From positions 1-26,568 of IMG/VR virus record IMGVR_UViG_3300043172_000518: a stretch of 26,568 bases of DNA; one strand, 5' to 3'. How positions within the stretch are numbered: the first letter of the stretch is position 1; each line of letters starts with the position of its first letter. Shown here one piece after another: positions 6,609 to 12,623 of this stretch. This DNA is from a virus. The notes beneath the pieces were generated by a model that was not told where the DNA came from, made no database searches, and worked only from the letters and a program-made list of their open reading frames with translations. The translations under genes and the position numbers were made by a program.

Positions 6609-7348
6609 CCCGATCTGCAATGCCGGTCATAGGAAAACCCAGGCCGTGTTTTGAGGATGCGGGAGATGGTGCCGTGGTGCCAGGAGCGTCCACGGCACTT
6701 GTGGCCTTCCTTGGTGAGCTTGCGGCCGATCGCCCGGTAGCCGAGGCCCTCGTTCCGCAGGGCAACCATCCGTTCGATGACGGCCTGTTCTTGCTCGTCA
6801 GGCTTCATGCCGGTTGGGCGCCCTGAGCCGTTCGGTGGGGTCTCGGGGTCATCCTCGAAGCCGTAGGGGAGGCTGTCGCTCATCCTGCGGCCGTTCGCCT
6901 GCATCGAGAGCATCGCGTCTCGCGTCCGTTCTGCGGTCTGCTCTCGCTCCAAGGTGGCGATCGCAGCCATGATCGTGAAGAAGCAGCGGCCGACCGGCGT
7001 GGATGTGTCGATGTGGGTGTCGAGCATCGCGAGACTGGCACCGGCCTTTTCGAGCCGTTCGCAGATCTCCAGGGCGTCGGCCGTGTTGCGGGCGAGCCTG
7101 GACAGCGAATAGACGACCAGTGTGGCCTTGGAGTGGCAGGCGACCTCCAGGGCCCGGTGCAGGTTTTCACGAAACATCGTGGCGCCGCTGATGCCCTCAT
7201 CCTGGTAGGTGTTCAGGATCACATAGTCGTGGGCGGAGCAGTAAGAAGCACACCGAAGGATCTGGGTCTCGTTCGACGCGCATTTGGACATCGCGCCCTT
7301 CGGTCGAGGGCTGAAACGGGCGTAGATTACGGCTTGTTGTGTGGTCAT
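6605..7348 (-). CDS. Serine recombinase (resolvase/invertase type, compact)
   Basis: I set the start at ATG 7348 with GGAG upstream (product begins MTTQQ); the frame extends to 7423 without support. The 247-residue protein starts with the catalytic motif Y-A-R-F-S (Ser13). It continues with the resolvase-fold signatures D-E-G-I-S-G and Y-S-L-S-R-L-A-R-N, whose arginines contact the scissile phosphate, and E-R-E-Q-T-A-E-R-T. A short part of the Recombinase (PF07508-like) region follows (Y-G-F, then G-L-G-Y-R-A-I-G-R-K-L-T), ending at I-S-R-I-L-K-T-R-P. The zinc-ribbon and coiled-coil C-terminus of large phage serine integrases is absent. It could be the integrase or a resolvase/invertase. Confidence 0.85.
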   Translation of the reverse strand: MTTQQAVIYARFSPRPKGAMSKCASNETQILRCASYCSAHDYVILNTYQDEGISGATMFRENLHRALEVACHSKATLVVYSLSRLARNTADALEICERLEKAGASLAMLDTHIDTSTPVGRCFFTIMAAIATLEREQTAERTRDAMLSMQANGRRMSDSLPYGFEDDPETPPNGSGRPTGMKPDEQEQAVIERMVALRNEGLGYRAIGRKLTKEGHKCRGRSWHHGTISRILKTRPGFSYDRHCRSG

Positions 7349-7374
7349 TCTGCATCTCCGATGATCTCTTTGGC

Positions 7375-7644
7375 CTAGTCTCTCCGAAAAATAGCGATAG
7401 CGCGGGCCAGTCGTTGGCGCCATAGCCTCCGACGTTCGCTTCGCTTTTCTGCCTTGGATATCCTCCTGAACGCCGCCTTGGTTTCAACCGGACATACAAT
7501 CTGGAACGGCTGTGAGCGACCATCGACAGGCGCGTGGAATATCGTTCTCGTTTGCACCCGCCGCAAGGACTCCTTGATATGGTGCTCGTCCACGGTTTGC
7601 TTGTCGGCGTGCCAAACATCGATCACTGTGACGGTCTTCTTCAT
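7375..7644 (-). CDS. Small basic hypothetical protein, 89 aa
   Basis: ATG 7644 overlaps the stop of the transglycosylase gene (ATGA) and follows AAAGG. The product begins M-K-K-T-V-T-V-I-D-V-W-H and has a strongly basic C-terminus (K-A-E-K-R-S-E-R-R-R-L-W-R-Q-R). It sits between the transglycosylase and the recombinase in the leftward operon. I recognise no family. The basic tail might bind nucleic acid or the membrane surface. Confidence 0.6.
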   Translation of the reverse strand: MKKTVTVIDVWHADKQTVDEHHIKESLRRVQTRTIFHAPVDGRSQPFQIVCPVETKAAFRRISKAEKRSERRRLWRQRLARAIAIFRRD

Positions 7645-8138
7645 TTTCGCAGCCTTTCCTGCACGTCCCGCCAGTAGCGGGCGGTTCTTGCGAGCACATG
7701 CGGCGGCTTGTCTTCCCAGCCGGGCCCGCCGTTCCAAGATCGGGCCTGCCATTCAGTAGACCGGCCTCGCGTCCAATAATCGAGGTAGGTGTCGAACATT
7801 GCGTGGGACCGCTCAGGGCTCCAGCGGTCGGCGAGGGTGAACTTTCCGTCAGGGTCGATCCGATTGCACTCCTCCACCATGATCGGGAGGATCTGGGCGA
7901 TGCCGATCTCTCCCGCCGGCTCCGGCGGCGGGCATGGGTTTCCCCCGCTCTCCACCGCGCAGACGGCCCACCAGAGCCGTTCCCTGCCGTCTGCGAGCGC
8001 CGGCGCCGTGGAGATGGGTATCGGGTCTTCGATTTCGTCTGCGGACGTTTTGATCGCCTTGGTGTAGATCAAGACCAGCATCATCGCCGTTCCGCCAAGC
8101 CCGAAAGCGGCCAGATAACGTGGGAAGTTCGGTTTCAT
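7641..8138 (-). CDS. Membrane-anchored lytic transglycosylase-like protein
   Basis: The 165-residue product has an N-terminal hydrophobic segment (about residues 8-25) that would act as a signal anchor. A soluble-lytic-transglycosylase-like domain follows. The likely catalytic Glu63 lies in A-V-E-S-G-G-N-P, followed by the family G-E-I-G-I-A-Q-I motif and later W-N-G-G-P-G-W and Y-W-R-D-V-Q. These proteins cut the glycan strand of peptidoglycan, so this one is probably used for lysis or DNA entry. ATG 8138 shares four bases with the stop of the upstream gene. Its place in the leftward operon, away from the virion genes, is unusual for a lysis gene. Confidence 0.8.
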   Translation of the reverse strand: MKPNFPRYLAAFGLGGTAMMLVLIYTKAIKTSADEIEDPIPISTAPALADGRERLWWAVCAVESGGNPCPPPEPAGEIGIAQILPIMVEECNRIDPDGKFTLADRWSPERSHAMFDTYLDYWTRGRSTEWQARSWNGGPGWEDKPPHVLARTARYWRDVQERLRK

Positions 8139-8455
8139 GGGCTGGGTGCCTCCGCTTTGGCGATGGCGGCGCGGAGCCTGCTACGGACGTTCATCATCGC
8201 CTGATGTCCTTTGACCGGAACAGCGGGCATATTGACGAGGGCGTACTCACACGCCGCGAGCAGGGCCTCGTGGCTGTTGACGGCAAGGATAATGAGGTCC
8301 AGGTCGGCGTCAATCTTGTCCCGCCGTGCGTGGCACTTCTGGCAGGCACAGACGGATGCGACTTCTGTGCCGTCCGCTGCCTGGATGATCATCACGTTGG
8401 TCTGATTGGCCTTCGGCGCTGCTTCCCACGGCAGCGGACTGTGTTTCTCGCTCAT
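8135..8455 (-). CDS. Phage hypothetical protein of the HSPLPW type, 106 aa
   Basis: The product begins S-E-K-H-S-P-L-P-W, has I-I-Q-A-A-D-G-T-E-V-A, C-A-C-Q-K-C-H, and L-I-I-L-A-V-N-S-H-E-A-L-L-A-A-C-E-Y-A-L. This combination is a common small phage protein of unknown function (an H-[ST]-P-L-P-W start and an A-V-N-x-H-x-x-L-L core). The start ATG at 8455 is next to the upstream gene's stop. The C-terminus is helical and basic. It is translationally coupled to the transglycosylase gene by an ATGA overlap. Confidence 0.8.
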   Translation of the reverse strand: MSEKHSPLPWEAAPKANQTNVMIIQAADGTEVASVCACQKCHARRDKIDADLDLIILAVNSHEALLAACEYALVNMPAVPVKGHQAMMNVRSRLRAAIAKAEAPSP

Positions 8456-8886
8456 CAGTGTGTCTCCTTTGCTGGCTTCATCACGATGCGGGCCCTTTCC
8501 CAGCAGTCGCTACCGTAGATTCTCGATGCCATCTCGACGAGTTGCCGCAGCTCGCGACCTGCCTTGAGTTGTTCCTTGGCGAGCGTTGCCATCGCACTAC
8601 TGAAAGGAGACCTCTCAAACGCCGTCGTGATTCGCTCCAGGGCGATCGCGAACGCCACCATCTTCCAGTAGGCGATTGCGTGGTGTGCGCAGGCGTAGTC
8701 ACCGCCCATTGCATCACGGTTTTTAGGAATGTAATGTGTCTCAGGGTCGATCACTTCGGCATACGCCAGCTCCCATGCCCGATCCGTCGAGACGTGCCGC
8801 TTGAGCTGCTCACGCCTCGCCACAAAGGCCTCCCAGTATCCCTGTGCGTGAGCCCGCCGCTTCATCGTGGATTTGCTTATCGCCAT
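8455..8886 (-). CDS. Hypothetical protein sharing N-terminal module with the putative small terminase, 143 aa
   Basis: The first 40 or so residues (K-S-T-M-K-R-R-A-H, then W-E-A-F-V-A-R-R-E-Q-L-K-R-H, then D-R-A-W-E-L-A) are almost identical to the protein encoded on the other strand at 12751, and the DNA is nearly identical too. After that the sequences diverge. The C-terminal part here has H-H-A-I-A-Y-W-K-M-V-A-F-A and a helical charged stretch. The shared region looks like a small DNA-binding module. No function can be assigned beyond that. Confidence 0.7.
   Translation of the reverse strand: MAISKSTMKRRAHAQGYWEAFVARREQLKRHVSTDRAWELAYAEVIDPETHYIPKNRDAMGGDYACAHHAIAYWKMVAFAIALERITTAFERSPFSSAMATLAKEQLKAGRELRQLVEMASRIYGSDCWERARIVMKPAKETH
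8765..8886 (-). repeat. Long inverted repeat, copy 1 (partner at 12751-12878)
   Basis: The 122 bases here are the reverse complement of 12751-12878 apart from scattered differences and a 6-base insertion in the partner. Bases 8770-8836 match 12807-12873 without a single mismatch over 67 bases. Both copies encode the N-terminus of the respective protein. Confidence 0.9.
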
Positions 8887-9431
8887 CAGTTCTCCTCGTG
8901 TGGGAGTGTGATGTTCGGGGTCATATTCCTGCCCTCGGCGACGAAGCCGGTGGTTCGTGCCGCTTTCAGGATCTTGAGGCGGGGGATCGGGTGCTCAAAC
9001 CAGAAGCTCCCGCCGTAGAACATCCGCGAACCGTCGCGAGCGGCCGAGGTCTGCACGTCGGAGACGCCGTCTGTGTCGAGTTGGGCAAGGATCTTCGCCT
9101 TGACGTTCAGTGAGACCTCTTTCGGGCCGGCAGCCTCGCCGTATTTCTCGATGTCAGCCTTCGAGAGTTTCAGGATGCCTCGCACGGTGATCGCCATAAC
9201 GAAGTCCTCAAAGTCTGCAACGGTCAGCCGTTGCGGCATCTTTTCGAGGTCGTAGTTCATAGCGGAGGTTATGATCGTCGTCGCCTTTTCCCGGTTAGCT
9301 GTGTCGCAGGTAGGGTCCGTGCAAATGAAACCGGCAGGCCACACTTCATAGCCGCTTTGCAGCGTCCTGTTGCAGAAAGCACATTTCGGGGTGTTCGCCG
9401 GGTCGTTCCCCATTTCTTCTTGGTGTGTCAT
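8886..9431 (-). CDS. Hypothetical protein with N-terminal zinc-finger-like Cys pairs, 181 aa
   Basis: The N-terminus has C-A-F-C-N at about residues 17-20, and C-T-D-P-T-C about 20 residues further on, which together suggest a treble-clef or ribbon zinc site. The middle is helical (A-D-F-E-D-F-V-M-A-I-T-V-R-G-I-L-K-L-S-K-A-D-I). The C-terminal half is beta-rich with S-W-F-like aromatic pairs and H-P-I-P-R-L-K-I-L-K. The stop overlaps the next gene's start by one base. I do not recognise the family. A weak Shine-Dalgarno lies in the 29-base gap upstream. Confidence 0.6.
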   Translation of the reverse strand: MTHQEEMGNDPANTPKCAFCNRTLQSGYEVWPAGFICTDPTCDTANREKATTIITSAMNYDLEKMPQRLTVADFEDFVMAITVRGILKLSKADIEKYGEAAGPKEVSLNVKAKILAQLDTDGVSDVQTSAARDGSRMFYGGSFWFEHPIPRLKILKAARTTGFVAEGRNMTPNITLPHEEN

Positions 9432-9460
9432 TTGTGGCTCTCACTCTCTTTCGGAACTCC

Positions 9461-9703
9461 TTAGAAATGCCCAGGGTCGCTGGGCTTCCAGTGCTCCAGC
9501 ACTTCTATCTCGATCCTTTTGGCGGTGATCGTCTTATAGAACAGCGTGGTTCGTCCGCTCAAGTTCAGAGTGACCCGCTTCGCAAGCTCCATCGCCAGTT
9601 TCGGTAGATCCAGCTCCACTTCGACCGTTACAGCAACCGTCTCATATCGCCTCTTGCAGCCATTCCAGTGAGTAAATACTACCTTGTGTGTTGGCTTCAC
9701 CAT
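9461..9703 (-). CDS. Hypothetical small protein, 80 aa
   Basis: The gene starts at ATG 9703, after a stop-plus-Shine-Dalgarno junction of the type TGAAAAGAG seen along this operon. The product has a beta-strand-like run V-A-V-T-V-E-V-E-L-D-L and a basic helix A-M-E-L-A-K-R-V-T. It has faint similarity in layout to the 99-residue protein at 10059 (a V-T-V-D-L-D-I run followed by a short helix). I recognise no family. Confidence 0.6.
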   Translation of the reverse strand: MVKPTHKVVFTHWNGCKRRYETVAVTVEVELDLPKLAMELAKRVTLNLSGRTTLFYKTITAKRIEIEVLEHWKPSDPGHF

Positions 9704-9715
9704 TAGGATCTCTTT

Positions 9716-10045
9716 TCAGAATGACGCGACCACCGCCGATGCGCTCGTGTCCTTGCACTCGCGGATCGGCTTGGGCGTCCAGTGCAGGTCTCGCTCGATC
9801 TTGAGCCCGAACGGCCCTTTGATCGATTCCAGCTCGGACAGGGAAAAGTAACCCATCTCGCGCTCGTGTCCACACACGAGGCCGAAAAACCGATCTTCGC
9901 CGTCGAACTCGGTCGCGTACCACGTCCAATTCGTCCAGGGAGTGAAGAACTTGACGACGACGACGGCGAGGTCGGCGAGTCCGAGCGCCTCGTTCGCGTA
10001 GAGCGGCGGGAGTTTGTTGCGGAGGGCTTTCGTGAGCAGTTTCAT
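9716..10045 (-). CDS. DUF2958-like protein, 109 aa
   Basis: The sequence M-K-L-L-T-K-A-L-R-N-K-L-P-P-L-Y-A starting at ATG 10045, then V-K-F-F-T-P-W-T-N-W-T-W-Y-A-T-E-F-D, F-F-G-L-V-C-G, L-G/M-G-Y-F-S-L-S-E-L-E and I-E-R-D-L-H-W matches the DUF2958 signature as I know it. DUF2958 genes are frequent in plasmids, integrative elements and phages, often near antirestriction-type small genes, and have no proven function. The length is normal. The Shine-Dalgarno overlaps the stop of the previous gene. Confidence 0.85.
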   Translation of the reverse strand: MKLLTKALRNKLPPLYANEALGLADLAVVVVKFFTPWTNWTWYATEFDGEDRFFGLVCGHEREMGYFSLSELESIKGPFGLKIERDLHWTPKPIRECKDTSASAVVASF

Positions 10046-10058
10046 GGGAGATCTCCTT

Positions 10059-10358
10059 TCACGGGTCAGGGGTTAGGGCTGGCGTGATCCGGGTGACGGT
10101 GGCGGCGATCCTGCCGCCCAGCTTGGCGACTCGGAAGCCGTCGCGATTCAGAGCGGACAAGAAAAGGTCGTCCAGAAGGCCGTCCTCGTCTATATCCAGA
10201 TCGACTGTGACCTCGAAGTGCTCTATCTTCCCATCGTTGCACCGGGGTTTCGAGCCGTACAGCCGATAGTATTGAACGGGCTTGACCGCCTTGCCGAGAA
10301 GGCGGCTCGGCTCGGTCGTAACCAAAACGACATTGAGCGCTTTGCTCTTAGTGCTCAT
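10059..10358 (-). CDS. Hypothetical small protein, 99 aa
   Basis: I chose ATG 10358 (product begins MSTKSKALNV) because TGAAAGGAG lies directly upstream; the frame extends to 10394 without such support. The product has a beta-rich run (F-E-V-T-V-D-L-D-I) and a Leu-rich helix, then an L-G-G-R-I-A-A-T-V-T-R strand. It is acidic in the centre. I recognise no family. It may be a distant paralogue of the 80-residue protein at 9461, but that is only a visual impression. Confidence 0.6.
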   Translation of the reverse strand: MSTKSKALNVVLVTTEPSRLLGKAVKPVQYYRLYGSKPRCNDGKIEHFEVTVDLDIDEDGLLDDLFLSALNRDGFRVAKLGGRIAATVTRITPALTPDP

Positions 10359-10371
10359 GGGAGATCTCCTT

Positions 10372-10758
10372 TCAGGCGTCAACAGCGGATACACTCAGGC
10401 CGCGATTCAGAACCTTCTCGCGCCACTTCGGCGAATAGCCAGTGCCCGTCCCTGGTGGCATCAGGATGGGATACTTCTTGAGCCAAGCACGCGGCACGGA
10501 GTAGTAGCACGGGCCCACGGTTTCATCGAGGGGCTTGTAGCCCCACGAGCCGTTGCAGCCGTCAGTGCGGAGCAGGTAGCAGCAGATGCGGCGGTAGTCG
10601 TGGCCGTCCTTCGCTCCGCATTCAACGGTCCATAAGACGTGCTCGCCGTCCTCGCGTGCCATGTGCGAGGCGAGCAAGTGCGCGCCCTTCTTGAGCGGCT
10701 CAAGGATCTCGGCGACCACGTCTTTCTTCGTGGCGCCTTCGGTGAAGTACGTTCCCAT
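10372..10758 (-). CDS. DUF6927-like protein, 128 aa
   Basis: The sequence begins M-G-T-Y-F-T-E-G-A-T-K, contains A-S-H-M-A-R-E-D-G-E-H-V-L-W-T-V-E-C, and C-C-Y-L-L-R-T-D-G-C, then W-G-Y-K-P-L-D-E-T-V-G-P-C-Y-Y-S-V-P. The W-G-Y-K-x-x-D-E-x-x-G-P motif is the feature I associate with the DUF6927 group found on phages and mobile elements; the assignment is from memory and moderate. It starts at ATG 10758 behind TGAAAGGAGG. The function is unknown. Confidence 0.6.
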   Translation of the reverse strand: MGTYFTEGATKKDVVAEILEPLKKGAHLLASHMAREDGEHVLWTVECGAKDGHDYRRICCYLLRTDGCNGSWGYKPLDETVGPCYYSVPRAWLKKYPILMPPGTGTGYSPKWREKVLNRGLSVSAVDA

Positions 10759-10773
10759 CGTGCTATCCTCCTT

Positions 10774-10959
10774 TCAGGTGATATTGACGGTGACGTTCAG
10801 CGTGTCGACCCACTCTCTCAGCTCGTCGGGCGTGAGAATGTCCTTGGGCTTGGGCGTGAGGCTGTTGGTGATCTTCAACACCCGGTACACCAAGTCGTTT
10901 GAGTGGGGGTCGTGATACCCATACTCCACGTTCAGTGTGATCTTCTTGGCCAGTGGCAT
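10774..10959 (-). CDS. Hypothetical small protein, 61 aa
   Basis: ATG 10959 is preceded by GAAAGGAGAG. The product has a beta-strand-like K-K-I-T-L-N-V-E-Y-G-Y-H-D-P start, a central S-N-D-L-V-Y-R-V-L-K-I-T-N-S-L, and D-E-L-R-E-W-V-D-T near the C-terminus. There are no cysteines or membrane segments. I recognise no family. The stop TGA is fused to the Shine-Dalgarno of the next gene in the operon. Confidence 0.6.
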   Translation of the reverse strand: MPLAKKITLNVEYGYHDPHSNDLVYRVLKITNSLTPKPKDILTPDELREWVDTLNVTVNIT

Positions 10960-10962
10960 CGG

Positions 10963-11193
10963 TCAACTCTCCTTTCCAAAGCAGAAACCGGACAAAGTTT
11001 CGAACGACGGCGTCTCGCACGGTGAGATCGGCGAGATCGGATCGACGGGGTCGGCTTCCTTCCGGTAGAACCCGCCGCAGCTTGGGCAATGCCAATAGAG
11101 AAACCAGGAGTCCTTTCCCGTGTAGTACGCTTTGGAGTTGCCGCAGCGGCAGGTGATCTTGAAGGGAGTACAGTCAGGCTTTGTGGCAGTCAT
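10963..11193 (-). CDS. Zinc-ribbon protein, 76 aa
   Basis: The product has two clear zinc-ribbon knuckles: T-C-R-C-G-N-S-K (about residues 14-21) and H-C-P-S-C-G-G-F (about residues 35-42). An aromatic segment W-F-L-Y-W lies between them. The C-terminal half is Pro/Ser-rich and probably disordered. ATG 11193 follows TGAGAGGAG, in which the TGA is the stop of the preceding gene. It may bind nucleic acid; the target is unknown. Confidence 0.7.
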   Translation of the reverse strand: MTATKPDCTPFKITCRCGNSKAYYTGKDSWFLYWHCPSCGGFYRKEADPVDPISPISPCETPSFETLSGFCFGKES

Positions 11194-11205
11194 GGGGATC
11201 TCCTC

Positions 11206-11418
11206 TCAGGCGGCAAGCGCCGCGTCGACCGTCTCATCTTTCACAGTTTCGGGGGGCGCTTTCACGACCCGCCAGTCTTCGACGAGCATCCAGCGCCTCA
11301 TCAGGTCTTCGGCGTAGGTCTCGGCTTCTGCCTCGGTCGCGAAACTCAGGCCGTTGCCGCACCATTTCCCGCTGTCGTCCGCTATCACTTCCACCTTGTA
11401 CGGCTTGCTTTCGGCCAT
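11206..11418 (-). CDS. Small hypothetical phage protein, 70 aa, first gene of the leftward operon
   Basis: I set the start at ATG 11418 (product begins MAESKPYKVEV), preceded by AAAGGAG; the frame is open to 11607 but that extension has no Shine-Dalgarno. The sequence K-V-E-V-I-A-D-D-S-G-K-W-C-G-N-G-L, F-A-T-E-A-E-A-E-T-Y-A-E-D-L-M-R-R-W and E-D-W-R-V-V is a small conserved protein type I recognise from phages and mobile elements without a known role. It heads the operon, with a promoter candidate about 200 bases upstream. Confidence 0.65.
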   Translation of the reverse strand: MAESKPYKVEVIADDSGKWCGNGLSFATEAEAETYAEDLMRRWMLVEDWRVVKAPPETVKDETVDAALAA

Positions 11419-11621
11419 CGGAGTTCTCCTTTCGTCGTTCACCCCCGCAGGGCGACGACATGCGTGCCCAAGGTCAGAACACCGGGATGCGAGGCACGAA
11501 TCGAATCCGGCAAGGGAAAGAACGAGCGGCAGAGCCGTGCTGGTAGGTGAGAAGCCCCAGAGAAGGTCAGTCGAGGCCAGAGATAGGTCAGGCAGCGTCA
11601 TGCTCACCGCTCCACATATTC

Positions 11622-11650
11622 AATCTACGACATGGATCGGTCGATTGCAA
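11622..11650 (-). promoter_or_regulatory. Candidate sigma-70-like promoter for the leftward operon
   Basis: Read on the minus strand, TTGCAA (plus 11645-11650) and TAGATT (plus 11622-11627) are 17 bases apart. Each matches the -35 and -10 consensus at four of six bases. It lies about 200 bases upstream of ATG 11418 and reads toward it. The match is weak and unproven. Confidence 0.3.
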
Positions 11651-11689
11651 GAGAAATCTTAGCCGACGGCCAAAAAAGGTGTGATCGGA

Positions 11690-11734
11690 CGTGGACGGGT
11701 TTGGACGAGTCTTGACCGGATCGTGGACGGGTTT
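11690..11734. repeat. Direct repeat CGTGGACGGGTTT, two copies
   Basis: The 13-base unit occurs at 11690-11702 and 11722-11734, 32 bases apart, just upstream of the 33-bp tandem repeats. The similar spacing may be coincidental or may point to a common binding protein. Confidence 0.6.
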
Positions 11735-11771
11735 GACCCGATAGTCCAGTTCAGTTCTGTTCTGTTAAGCG

Positions 11772-11870
11772 GCCATGAGCCGGGCGGGTCATGGCCATGA
11801 GAAAGCCATGAGCCGGCGGGGTCATGGCCATGAGAAAGCCATGAGCCGGCGGGGTCATGGCCATGAGAAA
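11772..11870. repeat. Three tandem 33-bp repeats, each with an inverted repeat
   Basis: Copies lie at 11772-11804, 11805-11837 and 11838-11870, followed by a partial GCCA. Copies 2 and 3 are identical and copy 1 differs by a small change in its GC-rich centre. Each unit contains GCCATGA, about 10 GC-rich bases, then TCATGGC, an inverted repeat. No spacers separate them, so this is not a CRISPR array. The arrangement is what one expects of iterons or a multi-site operator. Confidence 0.85.
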
Positions 11871-12025
11871 GCCAAATCGGTATCATTCCTGATAGTGGCC
11901 GCTCCTCTGTGACGATCTCAGGCGTCCTGGTGGCCGATCGGGCTCAGGCCGGCGCTCCTGGGCGATCCTGAGAGGCCTGCGGGCGGAGTCGGTGCTATCG
12001 CGCGTGACAGTGGTATGCAGTAGAA

Positions 12026-12110
12026 CGTCAGTAGGCGGATCTGCGGTGTGGCGTGTGGCGCTCACAGGGCTGTTTCGGGCTACTGACCGTGAAGTAGGGC
12101 GTCAGTAGGC
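12026..12110. repeat. Direct repeat CGTCAGTAGGC and an inverted CTACTGAC
   Basis: CGTCAGTAGGC occurs at 12026-12036 and 12100-12110. The inverted form CTACTGAC lies at 12080-12087, so GTCAGTAG appears three times in 82 bases, once reversed. The pair 12080-12087 / 12101-12108 forms a hairpin-capable inverted repeat. Confidence 0.55.
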
Positions 12111-12123
12111 CCTCGAAGGACGC

Positions 12124-12158
12124 CAATCGCGAAGACGATCGCGATCAATCGGCGATTG
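12124..12158. repeat. Nested palindrome
   Basis: CAATCGC at 12124-12130 and GCGATTG at 12152-12158 form an inverted repeat whose centre nearly coincides with the perfect inner palindrome GATCGCGATC at 12137-12146. Such nested symmetry suggests an operator or origin site. No further evidence is visible. Confidence 0.55.
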
Positions 12159-12269
12159 ACTGGCCGCACGTTGGTAGTTCTTGACCGTCGAGATAGCCAA
12201 TTCTGGCTGTCGGTCGGCGTCGAGGGCCTCGCGGGCAGTCCGCGTGCCAGCCGTGGCCGTCTCGATCGC

Positions 12270-12290
12270 AGTCAGGACCAAGTCAGGACC
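12270..12290. repeat. Tandem AGTCAGGACC repeat
   Basis: The 10-base unit AGTCAGGACC occurs at 12270-12279 and again at 12281-12290, giving an 11-base period. It is short and could be chance, but adds to the repeat density of this region. Confidence 0.45.
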
Positions 12291-12471
12291 GATGAATCAG
12301 GGTCGGTTGGCGCCGTGGGAGCCCACGAGTCCAGTAAACAGCGTTCTGAGGCTGTGAGTGGGGTCGAAGCGGTGTCGGGCGGGTTGGCGAGGCGATCAGC
12401 TTCCGCCGGCCTGGGGTCGAAAATGGATTGAGCGTAGGAGTCCCATTGCCTTTGTCGGAAACTTGACCAAG

Positions 12472-12484
12472 CCCCCCCCCCCCC
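12472..12484 (+). repeat. Poly-C run of 13
   Basis: Thirteen consecutive C bases follow CTTGACCAAG. Such a tract is prone to slippage and to sequencing or assembly error. A G8 run lies 237 bases downstream at 12721-12728, on the same strand. Confidence 0.8.
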
Positions 12485-12553
12485 GCCGAGGAAAACTTCA
12501 AGGGTTAGCAAGTGCCTGGGGGATCAGCACTTATGAATCAGGCGGTCGAGGAG

Positions 12554-12623
12554 GCGCATATGCGCATATGGGGGCGCATACCAAGCGCATACCGTTGTGG
12601 TTCAAGGAGTTACGACGCGCATA
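12554..12623. repeat. Five GCGCATA motifs, with overlapping palindromes
   Basis: GCGCATA occurs at 12554-12560, 12562-12568, 12574-12580, 12585-12591 and 12617-12623. The first two form the perfect palindrome CATATGCGCATATG (12557-12570). All five lie 130-200 bases upstream of the putative small terminase start, so they could be a packaging site, a late-promoter operator or an origin. Confidence 0.75.

Noticed and set aside
11772-11870. CRISPR array
   Set aside because: The repeats are contiguous with no spacers and no cas genes are nearby.
11659-11886. Minus-strand frame with a thrice-repeated W-L-S-H-G-H-D-P peptide
   Set aside because: The peptide repeat is only the translation of the 33-bp DNA repeats; there is no Shine-Dalgarno or other support.
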